Shown here piece by piece: positions 1 through 7,104 of a stretch of 12,672 bases of DNA. Within the stretch, counting starts at the first letter, position 1, and every line of letters begins with the position of its first letter. The notes under the pieces are model-generated. The model saw only the letters and a program-made list of their open reading frames with translations. It ran no database searches and had not been told where the DNA came from. The position numbers were made by a program, and so were the translations under genes. The stretch is from CAYSRM01 sp964543205 (GTDB taxonomy: Bacteria > Verrucomicrobiota > Kiritimatiellia > UBA8416 > CAYSRM01), in NCBI GenBank assembly GCA_964543205.1, contig CAZIXB010000040.1:1-12672 (forward strand), given 5' to 3'.

Positions 1-6
1 CCCGCA

Positions 7-55
7 GCAGCACTCTCCACGCTCTCGTTACGAAATTCTGTGAGATATGCGGGCT
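7..55 (+). repeat. Dispersed ~50-bp repeat, copy 1 (left edge)
   Basis: The right half, 34-55, reads AATTCTGTGAGATATGCGGG followed by CT. The 20-mer at 34-53 is identical, in inverted orientation, to 12627-12646. A left half at 9-22 (agcactctccacgc) matches the equivalent part of copies 2 and 4 at 10 of 14 positions each, with most differences transitions. It is non-coding and lies downstream of the M20 gene stop (114-116). The rest of 1-113 holds no gene; it contains a 12-bp palindrome ttgcgtacgcaa at 75-86. The element encodes nothing visible. It may be a REP- or MITE-like sequence, but its class is not recognised. Confidence 0.8.
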
Positions 56-113
56 GGATGCGTTGGTGCAGCGTTTGCGTACGCAACGGTTTTGACTTTA
101 CTGAGGACGTGGG

Positions 114-1268
114 TTACACGGACAGAAAATGCCGGATTATCTCAGCGCCGGTCACTACCTGTTGCAGGTCTATCGATTCGTCTTCGGTATGGGCGTTGGA
201 AATGTTTCCCGGCCCGAAGACTATACTCGGGATACCAGCCTGTGCGTAGAACCCGGCATGAGTTCCATAATGCGCCACACTATGCTCCACTGTTCCGGTA
301 ACAGACCCGATTGCCGCTTCCAGATCTACTGCATCCCGAAGGCTGCAATCGGTGTCCAGCGGCGGATAATTCTGGGTCCACTCCACGGTCGCTTTCCCGC
401 TGGCCCCGGCGCAGGACTGTATCAATTCCTCAAGGTTTTTTCTGACCTTACTGCCATCCTCGCCAGGCAGCAAGCGACGGTCAATCTGAATGGCACATGC
501 ATCTGGAATGATATTTGAAGCTGTCCCTCCATGGATTGTTACAACTGCCAGCGTAGGCGTTCCCAGCGCAGGATCCGGTGTTGCGGCCGCGAGTTTTTCC
601 GCATGAATTTCGAACCGACTCAATACACGGTTCATCTCGTAAATAGCATTGACCCCGAGTTCCGGGGTTGAACTGTGTGCGGCTTTGCCGTGAATCGTGA
701 TGTTTGCGCGAATGATGCCTTTGTGGCGATGCACCAGCTTCAGATTCGTTGGTTCGGCTACTAAGGCAAAATCGGCCTTGATGCCACGTTCGATCAAACG
801 CCGCACGCCGCGGCCGCCGTTTTCTTCGTCGCAAGTTGCGGCAAAAATAACATCTCGCGCCAAGGCTCCATCATTCAGAACGGCCTTAAGAGCGAGCAAC
901 ATTGAGGCCATGGGTCCCTTTGTGTCGCAGGCTCCGCGTCCATACAGGCGGCCATCCCGGACCCTGGCGCCAAACGGATCAATCGTCATATTTTCGTGCG
1001 CCACTGTATCGGTGTGGGCATCCAGGAGCAATGAGCGTGAGCTGTAACGACCTCTGAATCGCGCCCAGAGGTTTGGTCGTCCGGGAAGAACCTCTTCCTG
1101 TTCTATTGCGCCGCCCATTTTTTTGAGTCGTTCAGCCAGCAACCGTACCAGGCGATCTTCCCCGTATGGCGGCTGGTATGCCTCACGTTCTGCCGGGTTG
1201 ACACTGCCGCAGCAGACAAGTTCAGTCAAGAGTTCCCTCGCGGATTTTTCTGAAATAATATCCGGCAT
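114..1268 (-). CDS. M20-family metallopeptidase/deacylase (ArgE/DapE/ACY1 type)
   Basis: The product is a 384-residue cytoplasmic, probably di-zinc hydrolase that would cleave an N-acyl amino acid or a small peptide; the substrate is unknown. All M20 landmarks are present: AHTDTV (H85, D87), GRGACDTKGP (metal D115), CDEEN (catalytic E148 and metal E149), AEPTN (metal E172), the dimerisation-domain GKAAHSS (H198) and a C-terminal SNAHTEDE (metal H360). Length and order fit ArgE/DapE-like enzymes of 370-400 residues. The ATG has an AGGGAG site 7 bases upstream. It is the last gene of the group, 196 bp after the DapA-like gene, with a stem-loop between. It is probably not true DapE or ArgE, because no lysine or arginine biosynthesis gene is nearby. 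A deacetylase or deacylase in a catabolic pathway is a reasonable inference. Confidence 0.88.
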   Translation of the reverse strand: MPDIISEKSARELLTELVCCGSVNPAEREAYQPPYGEDRLVRLLAERLKKMGGAIEQEEVLPGRPNLWARFRGRYSSRSLLLDAHTDTVAHENMTIDPFGARVRDGRLYGRGACDTKGPMASMLLALKAVLNDGALARDVIFAATCDEENGGRGVRRLIERGIKADFALVAEPTNLKLVHRHKGIIRANITIHGKAAHSSTPELGVNAIYEMNRVLSRFEIHAEKLAAATPDPALGTPTLAVVTIHGGTASNIIPDACAIQIDRRLLPGEDGSKVRKNLEELIQSCAGASGKATVEWTQNYPPLDTDCSLRDAVDLEAAIGSVTGTVEHSVAHYGTHAGFYAQAGIPSIVFGPGNISNAHTEDESIDLQQVVTGAEIIRHFLSV

Positions 1269-1367
1269 TCAAATCTCCCTATTGCTAATCTGGATCATTC
1301 GCTCAAGTCGCGAATAATCCATTTGTGCCACTGGCGAAATCCGTGATGTTCGCGGTGTTGCCACGTT

Positions 1368-1391
1368 GGCAAGCCGCTCAATCGGCTTGCC
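1368..1391. other. Perfect 9-bp stem-loop between two minus-strand genes
   Basis: ggcaagccg (1368-1376), a 6-base loop ctcaat, then cggcttgcc (1383-1391). No T-run follows on either strand, so it is not a classic intrinsic terminator. It lies in the 196-bp gap (1269-1464) between the DapA-like gene and the M20 gene, where it could stabilise the upstream mRNA 3' end or attenuate read-through. Nothing else is recognised in this gap. Confidence 0.45.
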
Positions 1392-1464
1392 GCATGTCTA
1401 TGGAGCAAAACATTGTGCCAGAGCGAGCTATGCATCGTGTTGCCGAGTTAATGAATAAATCAGG

Positions 1465-2523
1465 TTAAGACAACCATTTATCAAGGTTTTCCGCCACAAA
1501 GTCATCATCATTGAGTTGCGGATATGAATGCTGCACCCTGTCGATCTCTTCGGCCTGGCCGGGAGACAATGTCTCGGAATGACTCAAACACAGGCGGGAC
1601 GGAACCTGTCCGCGCCTGCGCAGGACCTCGTTAATGCCGCTCAAGCACCCTGCAAAGTTGTTGCGCGCATCGAAAAATGCGGCGTTGGCATCGGTTACTT
1701 CATGCGCCAGAGTCAGAATGTCCGGAGGTATGTCCTTTTTCGATTCGCGCAGTTTCCGGATGCGTTGGAACTGCAACACAGCTTTGCGCGTCCAAACCGC
1801 CCAGTGCCCCAGCAATCCGCCGGCCATTCTTGCTTTTTGAGTGCGCTGGCCGGTCACAATCCGATACTCGGAGAGAAGATCGAAGATGATCGAATCGTCA
1901 TTCCCGGTGTAGAGCGCGATATCATTTTCCCGCCCCGTTTCGCATACTGCCCTGACTACGTCAAAGGTGCGGTATCGGTTGAAGGGCGCAATCTTGATTG
2001 CTACGACATTTTCGATAGCCGCAAATTCGCGCCAGAACTCGACAGGCAACAGACGTCCGCCGACAGCAGGCTGCAGATAGAACCCGATGACAGGCATTAC
2101 CTCGGCCACCTGTCGGCAATGTTCGAGAACTGTTTTCAAAGTCTCTTCGCGCAAATCGCGCAGGGCCAGCAGGCAGGCATCATATCCAAGCGCTTGAGCC
2201 GTGGCTGCCTCTTTCAGCGCCTGCTGAGTTTGCCCTGAAACGCCCGCTATCTTGAGTATCCGGCGACCGGCCTCCTGCGACCATGCGTCGACAGTATCAG
2301 AAGCCATGGCCAGCACAGGCTGGTAAAGCCCGAACTCCGGGTCGCGAATTTCGAACTGTGTCGAATGGACGCCCACTGCGACGCCGTCTGCTCCTGCATC
2401 ACAATAATAGCGTGTCAATCCGCGTTGATGTTTTTCGCTTAGTTTTCGTTTATCGTCAAGCGCCAGCGGATGCGCGGGAATCACACATCCGCGCCGCAAC
2501 ATCTCAAGCAACTTTTTTTTCAT
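1465..2523 (-). CDS. DapA-superfamily (DHDPS/NAL-type) class I lyase
   Basis: This is a 352-residue TIM-barrel protein of the dihydrodipicolinate synthase / N-acetylneuraminate lyase superfamily. In the numbering of the longer 356-residue form, the Schiff-base lysine is K181 in NVVAIKIAP and the usual catalytic tyrosine is Y153 in GFYLQP. The usual TTGE-type substrate loop is replaced by GVHSTQFE (55-62), and the Arg that binds the second substrate in true DapA is not evident, so an aldolase for a 2-keto acid or sugar acid fits better than lysine synthesis. It is about 60 residues longer than DapA, through a C-terminal helical extension. The chosen ATG (codon 5 of the longest frame) has GGAG 4 bases upstream; the upstream ATG at 2535 has AAGGG touching it and remains possible. 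It follows the epimerase-like gene by about 57 bp, so co-transcription is likely. Confidence 0.85.
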   Translation of the reverse strand: MKKKLLEMLRRGCVIPAHPLALDDKRKLSEKHQRGLTRYYCDAGADGVAVGVHSTQFEIRDPEFGLYQPVLAMASDTVDAWSQEAGRRILKIAGVSGQTQQALKEAATAQALGYDACLLALRDLREETLKTVLEHCRQVAEVMPVIGFYLQPAVGGRLLPVEFWREFAAIENVVAIKIAPFNRYRTFDVVRAVCETGRENDIALYTGNDDSIIFDLLSEYRIVTGQRTQKARMAGGLLGHWAVWTRKAVLQFQRIRKLRESKKDIPPDILTLAHEVTDANAAFFDARNNFAGCLSGINEVLRRRGQVPSRLCLSHSETLSPGQAEEIDRVQHSYPQLNDDDFVAENLDKWLS

Positions 2524-2580
2524 AAAGCTCCGCATCCCTTTTGCAGTTCAAGGTTAGATTTTAAAAGCTGAATATTGGTT

Positions 2581-3597
2581 TTAATATTGTCCATTGCTGA
2601 CCTCAAAATGAGTCGGTTTGCCCAGGCTTACACCGCCTTGCCTGATCCAATCGGCTGTTTTATCGATCATTTCCTTAATCGGCATTTCCGGCGAGCCGAA
2701 CAGTTGCGCCGATTTGGAGGCATCGGCCAGGTATGCGCGATCGCCCGGCTTGCCCTCGAACGTCACGGCCTTACCCATTTTTTTCGCGAGTCTGGTAGCC
2801 ACATCGCGCACTGATAGGTTTTCCTCGCCTGTCACATTCAGTATTTGGGCCGGAACCCGGCAATGCTCAAGCGAAAGCAACGCAGACTCATTGGCATCGC
2901 GTTGCCAGATACAGTTTAAGGTTGGCACACGCAGCGGTACAGGCTGGTCTTCCCATATCCATTTGGCAATATCGTGCAGAGCTCCGTAGCGCAGATCGAT
3001 TGCATAATTGAGTCTAAAAAGGAGAGTCGGCGTCTGATCTGCATCACAATAATACTCGAAAATGCGCTCACGACCCAGACATGCCTGGGCGTACTCTCCG
3101 ACTGGTCCCGGTTGTGTGTTTTCATTGCATCCCGGTCCCCGGGGATTCACCAGGGGATATACGCAACCGGTGCTGAATACGACTATTCTGGCTCCGGAAA
3201 ATCTTCGGCATATGTTTGCCGGCGCGACTGTATTGATTGCCCATGTTGCAGGTTCTGACCCGGCTGTTCCGAACTTGCGCCCGACCATGTAAATGATGTT
3301 GGCCGTGTCGGGCAATTCGGCTACTTCGTCGGGATCCATCAGATTACAAGGTATGGTTTCGACTCCATGTTCTTCCAACCAGTCCCGTGCGGCCGAATCC
3401 GAGAAGCGTGATATGCCAATTACACGTTTCTTGACGCCGGCTTCATGAATCGCACGCACTGCCATGGCCCCTAGTGTAAGGCCCATTTTCCCGCCGATTC
3501 CCAAAATCGCGATATCACCGTCAATACGGCGCATCATTTGGACCAGCGGATTGCCCGCCTGTGATAGAGTTTCGTCCAGTTCAGTTTCCGAAGTCAT
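2581..3597 (-). CDS. Extended-SDR NAD-dependent epimerase/dehydratase-like protein with atypical active site
   Basis: A 338-residue Rossmann-fold protein. The dinucleotide-binding loop is GIGGKMG (33-39), preceded by a hydrophobic strand (DIAILGIGG). STGCVYP (142-148) supplies the usual Ser/Thr of extended SDR enzymes. The catalytic YxxxK motif is changed: Y169 is followed by A-Q-A-C173, so Cys replaces Lys, in GEYAQACLGRERIFEYY. Later conserved parts (FRLNYAID, QILNVTGEENLSVRDVA) match the substrate-binding half of UDP-sugar epimerase-like proteins. Membership is clear; activity is not, and it may be an oxidoreductase acting on a sugar or sugar acid. The ATG has GGAAAGG about 8 bases upstream. 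It is the first gene of the three-gene minus-strand group. Confidence 0.82.
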   Translation of the reverse strand: MTSETELDETLSQAGNPLVQMMRRIDGDIAILGIGGKMGLTLGAMAVRAIHEAGVKKRVIGISRFSDSAARDWLEEHGVETIPCNLMDPDEVAELPDTANIIYMVGRKFGTAGSEPATWAINTVAPANICRRFSGARIVVFSTGCVYPLVNPRGPGCNENTQPGPVGEYAQACLGRERIFEYYCDADQTPTLLFRLNYAIDLRYGALHDIAKWIWEDQPVPLRVPTLNCIWQRDANESALLSLEHCRVPAQILNVTGEENLSVRDVATRLAKKMGKAVTFEGKPGDRAYLADASKSAQLFGSPEMPIKEMIDKTADWIRQGGVSLGKPTHFEVSNGQY

Positions 3598-3633
3598 TGT
3601 CCAAACCTTTCCAATTTCCCTGCTCTCCCTGTC

Positions 3634-3652
3634 AAATCCTGTGAGAAATCCG
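3634..3652 (+). repeat. Degenerate fifth copy of the dispersed repeat core
   Basis: aaatcctgtgagaaatccg matches the copy 1 segment aaattctgtgagatatgcg at 16 of 19 positions. It lies in the 191-bp gap (3598-3788) between the epimerase-like gene and the J-domain gene, in the same orientation as copy 1. The left half is not convincingly preserved, apart from a nearby ctctcc. Confidence 0.4.
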
Positions 3653-3671
3653 AACCAAGGTGGCGCTGGCG

Positions 3672-3698
3672 CCCGTCTGATACGGGTATTTTTATTTT
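3672..3698 (+). terminator. Terminator-like hairpin with T-rich tail, no sense gene upstream
   Basis: cccgt (3672-3676), loop ctgat, acggg (3682-3686), then tatttttatttt. The stem is only 5 bp, although ggcgctggcgcc just before it could add structure. The T-rich side is on the plus strand, while both flanking genes are on minus. It would therefore end only antisense or small-RNA transcription. Confidence 0.3.
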
Positions 3699-3744
3699 CT
3701 CACGGTAGCTGAATCGGGTTGATGATGTCAAGATCGGCTGCAAC

Positions 3745-3784
3745 GCCATGCTTCGCAGGCGGCCTGCCTCTGGCGGGCCATGGC
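3745..3784. repeat. Nested palindromic stem-loop downstream of the J-domain gene
   Basis: gccatg (3745-3750) pairs with catggc (3779-3784). Inside lie two alternative hairpins: gcagg-cgg-cctgc (3755-3767), and GGCCTGC with loop CTCTG and GCGGGCC (3761-3779), a 7-bp stem with one T-G pair. The structure begins 4 bp beyond the stop of the minus-strand J-domain gene. It has no T-run, so it is either a Rho-assisted or mRNA-stabilising 3' structure or a REP-like palindrome. Confidence 0.4.
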
Positions 3785-3788
3785 CTTC

Positions 3789-4157
3789 TCAGACAACGCC
3801 AACTCCATAGAAATGATCACGGCGCCATCTTTCGTAGTCTTCCCATTGTTTCTGTTTGTCGATGAGCGGCTCAACTTTCCGTCCGGTTACCTTCCTGAGC
3901 AATTCGTCATTTGCCAGGAGGGGTCTTTTGGGCACGGAGCCTTCTGTGAGAAGCTGGTAAGCTTCATTAATAACCTGGAACGTTTCCTTGTCCCCTGATC
4001 GGACATCGGGATGACTCTGCATGGCCAGTTTCCGGTATGCTTTTTTGATTTCTGCAGATGTTCTGCCAAGTGTCATAAGCACAAGTCTGGCGCGTTCTTC
4101 TAGGGTGACGCCGCGGATATCATCAGGCCGGTCCAGTGTTATTGACAATTCTTTCAT
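3789..4157 (-). CDS. Minimal J-domain (DnaJ-like) co-chaperone
   Basis: A 122-residue soluble protein carrying a single J domain: helix II with KKAYRKLAMQSH (38-49), the HPD tripeptide at 49-51 that stimulates the Hsp70 ATPase, and helix III with FQVINEAYQLL (60-70). The Gly/Phe region, zinc fingers and C-terminal substrate domains of DnaJ are absent, so it is a type III J protein. The remaining C-terminal ~40 residues are charged (KQKQWEDYERWRRDHF) and could be a docking or coiled segment. The ATG has AAAGGA 6 bases upstream. It follows the TauE/SafE permease gene by 45 bp and is probably the last gene of the mgtE-led group. The client is unknown; J-domain identification is firm. Confidence 0.82.
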   Translation of the reverse strand: MKELSITLDRPDDIRGVTLEERARLVLMTLGRTSAEIKKAYRKLAMQSHPDVRSGDKETFQVINEAYQLLTEGSVPKRPLLANDELLRKVTGRKVEPLIDKQKQWEDYERWRRDHFYGVGVV

Positions 4158-4202
4158 GATTATCCTTTCTGCATCAGCGCAGGCAATCGGGGAATATGCA
4201 GT

Positions 4203-5174
4203 CTATTTTCGCCTTTCGGCCCGAATACCGCGAAAAAACCGGGTCAGTATCACCAGACTGATTGAACCTGCAGTTGCAAGAACAACTGCCTGTGCAGCAA
4301 AAGAAAAATTCGCTTCGGGAATCATTTCGTCGAGCTGTTTGAGCAGAACTCCGACAGCGGCCATCGAGAGCATTATTGCGTAAAGGAACCGCAAACCGTA
4401 GTTTCCCGCATATTTTACGGCAGAAGCGCCGAATTGAGATCCGAACGATGATCCTGTCAACAACAGCAGCGCTGCAATAAGATCCATGCGTCCTTGTATT
4501 GCATAAGAAACTCCTCCGTATGCGCCGGAAAGCACACAGCACAATACGCTTGTGCCTACTGCTGTGCGGGTTGGCAGACCCAGGAGATAGATAAAAGCCG
4601 GCACGAGCAGAAAACCGCCTCCGACTCCAAGAAAACCTGCCAGTATCCCGACACCCAGACCGATAAGGATCGCTGACAGAGTTTTGGATTTGGGCCGGAT
4701 ATTCGCCGTGGCGGTTTCGGAGTAACCGGAGCCATGGCCGCGCTTGCGCGCGCCGAGATAGTCGCGCAGAAAACGGGCGGTCAAGCCGAAGAGCAGCAAA
4801 AGGTAAACATACCGGACGATGGAACCTTCAAGGTTAAATGTCTCCAAACGCAAGACTATCTGCTTGCCGATCTCTACCCCTGCAAGCATAGTTCCGCCAA
4901 CGGTCAAGCCAAGCCGTATATGAACGTTTTTAAGAGCTGCATGCTTGCGAAATCCAACGATTGACTGGCCAAAGACGTTCAGCATGCCTGTTCCGATGGC
5001 GACTGCCATCGGGAACCCGAATATATTTAACGCCGGGGTAAGAACCGGTCCTCCTCCGATTCCGAAAAAACCGCCCATCAGTCCAACTGCGAAACCTATC
5101 AGAATCAGGCAAAGCCAGTTGAACTCTACGCCGGATACGGGAAGAAAAACATTGAATACATCCATGTTGTTCAA
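4203..5174 (-). CDS. TauE/SafE-family membrane permease (sulfite/sulfonate-type anion exporter)
   Basis: A 323-residue inner-membrane protein with the two-repeat architecture of the TauE/SafE (DUF81) family. FFGIGGG (36-42, with downstream P43) and FLGVGGG (181-187) occupy equivalent places in each half, each in a GxxxGFxGxGGG context. About eight hydrophobic segments are visible, with a polar cytoplasmic linker around 140-165. Family members move sulfite, sulfoacetate or related organosulfur anions; the substrate here is not determined. The start chosen is TTG at 5172-5174, which has AAAGG 5 bases upstream and overlaps the TGA of the preceding small gene as TTGA, suggesting translational coupling. 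An ATG three codons later (5163-5165) is the alternative, but its spacing to AAAGG is poor. Confidence 0.85.
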   Translation of the reverse strand: MNNMDVFNVFLPVSGVEFNWLCLILIGFAVGLMGGFFGIGGGPVLTPALNIFGFPMAVAIGTGMLNVFGQSIVGFRKHAALKNVHIRLGLTVGGTMLAGVEIGKQIVLRLETFNLEGSIVRYVYLLLLFGLTARFLRDYLGARKRGHGSGYSETATANIRPKSKTLSAILIGLGVGILAGFLGVGGGFLLVPAFIYLLGLPTRTAVGTSVLCCVLSGAYGGVSYAIQGRMDLIAALLLLTGSSFGSQFGASAVKYAGNYGLRFLYAIMLSMAAVGVLLKQLDEMIPEANFSFAAQAVVLATAGSISLVILTRFFRGIRAERRK

Positions 5175-5437
5175 TCCCGCCTTTCGTGGGTCTTGCCGAC
5201 GTGTTCATTTTTGTAGCCCAAAAGTTTTGTAAGACGTTCGCTTGCAAGAGAAAGGACTAGCGCTGCGAGGGTTACAGCAAAGAAGGCCGTGATGGCATAA
5301 CATACCGGATGCTCAACGCTTAGTTCGGCAACGAACCGGCTGAGCCCTCTTGTTTCCGCATCCACGGAGGCCGTGCCTGTCAAAATGATCCGTTGGAACC
5401 GCAGCAGAGGCGCCTGAGCAATGTATTGAGCATTCAT
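5171..5437 (-). CDS. Small single-helix membrane protein, unknown function
   Basis: An 88-residue protein not recognised as any named family. Residues 45-65 (core VCYAITAFFAVTLAALVLSL) form one clear transmembrane helix. The N-terminal ~44 residues are mixed and the C-terminal tail is basic and polar (KNEHVGKTHERRD). It ends in a TTGA overlap with the permease start, which is the main support for its being real. The ATG has no evident Shine-Dalgarno sequence, unlike its neighbours, and an in-frame TGA lies a few codons upstream, so the start cannot lie further upstream. It could be an accessory subunit or coupling peptide for the permease; this is inference. Confidence 0.5.
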   Translation of the reverse strand: MNAQYIAQAPLLRFQRIILTGTASVDAETRGLSRFVAELSVEHPVCYAITAFFAVTLAALVLSLASERLTKLLGYKNEHVGKTHERRD

Positions 5438-5489
5438 GGGACTTAAGATATATCAAATGAGTAGGTCTGCCAAACATGTTCTCATTCTG

Positions 5490-5512
5490 AAAAACGCGCA
5501 GGGCCAGCCCGC
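5490..5512 (-). terminator. Weak intrinsic-terminator candidate after mgtE
   Basis: On the minus strand, GCGGG, loop CTGGC, CCTGC (one G-T pair) forms a 5-bp stem, followed 3 bases later by TTTTT (5494-5490). The 5' arm is supplied by the dispersed repeat copy 2. Read-through into the small gene and permease is still likely because the stem is short. Confidence 0.3.
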
Positions 5513-5547
5513 ATATCTCACACTCCTCCGGCGGCTTGGATAGTGTC
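5503..5547 (-). repeat. Dispersed repeat, copy 2, overlapping the 3' end of mgtE
   Basis: The core TGTGAGATATGCGGGCT runs from 5522 to 5506 on the minus strand, and the TGA within it is the mgtE stop. The left half, 5547-5534 (gacactatccaagc), matches copy 4 (ggcgctatccgcgc) at 10 of 14 positions with three of four differences transitions. The spacer between the halves is 11 bases, against 15-16 in copies 1 and 4. The repeat therefore encodes the last ~10 residues of MgtE. Confidence 0.75.
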
Positions 5548-6882
5548 GCGCAACCACCAGGAGGCAATACTGAAGTATATCATCACCCCGCCAATGTCGG
5601 CTATGGATGTAACCAGGGGAGCGCTTGCTGTGGCGGGGTCGAGTTTAAGACGAGTTAGCAGAAAAGGCAGACTCATGCCAACTAGGCTGCCGAAAAGAAC
5701 CGTACAGACCATGGTTAGTCCAACAGGAACAAGAATTTCAGGGGCGCGAAAACCGGCCACAAAAATAACGCCCAGCGCCATTGTCAATCCCAGGAGCAGC
5801 GAGATAAGGAACTCTTTGCGAAGCAGGCTGAACCAGTCTTTCAATCGAACATCGCCGACAGCCATGTCCCTAACCATGAGCGTAGCCGCCTGTGCTCCCG
5901 CATTCCCGCCTGAACCGATCAGGAGAGGCAGGAAAAACACAAGAGACGCCGCGGCAACTATCGTGTGTTCAAAAAGGGCGATACCGGCGCCGGAAAAAAC
6001 GTTCATAAAAACCAGCGTCAACAGCCAGGGCAGGCGGGCGCGATAGAGCAAGGCAAGACCGGCGTTTTTCAGGCTGACATTTGGCAATTCAGTGCCGCCG
6101 ATTTTGCGGAAATCCTCAGTCGCTTCAGCTGCCTGTACATCTATTACATCATCGACAGTGACGAGTCCCATAAGTCTTTGTTCGCCGTTGACTACCGGAA
6201 GCGCCAAAACGTCATATTCTTCTATCTTCTTAGCCACTATTTCCTGGTCGTCGTTAACATTGGCGGAGATAACCTCAGTATGCATCACATCGGTTACCTG
6301 TTGTTGTGGTCTGGCAAGAATAAGGTCTTTCAGCGAGACAAAACCAATTAGGCGGCGTTCTGTGTCAACAACATAGATATAATATATGGTTTCGCGCGTA
6401 GGAGCCTGGAGCCGGATCTGTTCAATAGCCTGGCTGACAGTTATGTTCGGACGCAGCGCAGCGTAGTCGCTGCTCATCAAAGCTCCGGCAGTTCCCTCGG
6501 CATAGCTGGTAAGCTTGCGGATGTCTTCACGCTCGGCGCGCGAAACCAGGGGCAGAACCTGCTCTGCAACCTGCGGGTCGAGCCGCTGCACCAGGTCGGC
6601 CCTGTCGTCGTGCGGAAGTTCTTCGAGCATTCGGGCCATTTCTTTGCGGTTTGCTCCCTCGGCAAGCCCGGTCTGTCTTTCCATCTCCAGATGCGAGAAA
6701 ATATCTGCCGACTGACGAAACGGAATATTGGCCAGGAAGCGCCAAAGCGCGGCATCGTCCAGTGGCGAAATAATGCGGGCCATCTCAGCGGGGTGCACTG
6801 ACTTCACTGCTTCATGAAGCGCAGAAGTCTCATTGTTTTTCACCATATCCATGATATCTGCGGCAAGAAGAGAATCTGTCAT
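5518..6882 (-). CDS. mgtE: MgtE magnesium transporter
   Basis: A 454-residue Mg2+ channel/transporter of the inner membrane. It has the full MgtE order: an N-terminal superhelical domain (about 15-135, with the EELPHDDRADLVQRL repeat), two CBS domains (about 138-195 and 200-255) that sense cytoplasmic Mg2+, a connecting helix, and five transmembrane helices (about 285-445). The pore signatures GSGGNAGAQ (323-331) and TSIADIGGVMIYF (425-437) are intact, with D429 at the place of the conserved ion-selecting Asp. The ATG has AAGGA 8 bases upstream. The C-terminal tail RDTIQAAGGV and the TGA stop lie in a dispersed repeat, so the normal 3' end may have been replaced. Likely first gene of a minus-strand group with the small protein, permease and J protein. 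Confidence 0.95.
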   Translation of the reverse strand: MTDSLLAADIMDMVKNNETSALHEAVKSVHPAEMARIISPLDDAALWRFLANIPFRQSADIFSHLEMERQTGLAEGANRKEMARMLEELPHDDRADLVQRLDPQVAEQVLPLVSRAEREDIRKLTSYAEGTAGALMSSDYAALRPNITVSQAIEQIRLQAPTRETIYYIYVVDTERRLIGFVSLKDLILARPQQQVTDVMHTEVISANVNDDQEIVAKKIEEYDVLALPVVNGEQRLMGLVTVDDVIDVQAAEATEDFRKIGGTELPNVSLKNAGLALLYRARLPWLLTLVFMNVFSGAGIALFEHTIVAAASLVFFLPLLIGSGGNAGAQAATLMVRDMAVGDVRLKDWFSLLRKEFLISLLLGLTMALGVIFVAGFRAPEILVPVGLTMVCTVLFGSLVGMSLPFLLTRLKLDPATASAPLVTSIADIGGVMIYFSIASWWLRDTIQAAGGV

Positions 6883-7104
6883 GGGCGTCTTCCTTTCTGT
6901 TGCAATCCCGCGAAACCAATTGATTTATATTTTTTTTTGCGCAGTTATGCCAGCAGATTCCCATTTTCCGGAAAAACGAGGGAAATTGGTCTGCCTGTAG
7001 AATTTTTAAAATGATCTATTCACGATAAGCCTCAGGCACAAGGCAAACTCAATCAAGTTGGCGCAAAAAAGCCGCATTCACCTGTTTTCGTTTGACCAAC
7101 GCGG

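Noticed and set aside
75..86. 12-bp palindrome ttgcgtacgcaa near the left edge
   Set aside because: No loop, no T-run on the strand of the nearby gene and no second copy seen, so no function can be supported.
1528..2238. 236-residue plus-strand open frame
   Set aside because: It lies wholly antisense to the DapA-like gene, which has clear family motifs. No recognisable domain.
3607..3635. Promoter for the epimerase-like gene using TTGACA at 3635-3630 (minus)
   Set aside because: No acceptable -10 at 16-18 bases; the sequence there is GGAAAG, part of the ribosome binding site.
6937..6952. Sigma54-type promoter (TGGCAT...GCGCA) ahead of mgtE on the minus strand
   Set aside because: The GG-to-GC spacing is off by one base and the -12 element lacks TTGC.
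6883..7100. M-box Mg2+ riboswitch ahead of mgtE
   Set aside because: The conserved M-box segments were not found, and the predicted 5' leader is short if TATAAA at 6929-6924 is the -10.
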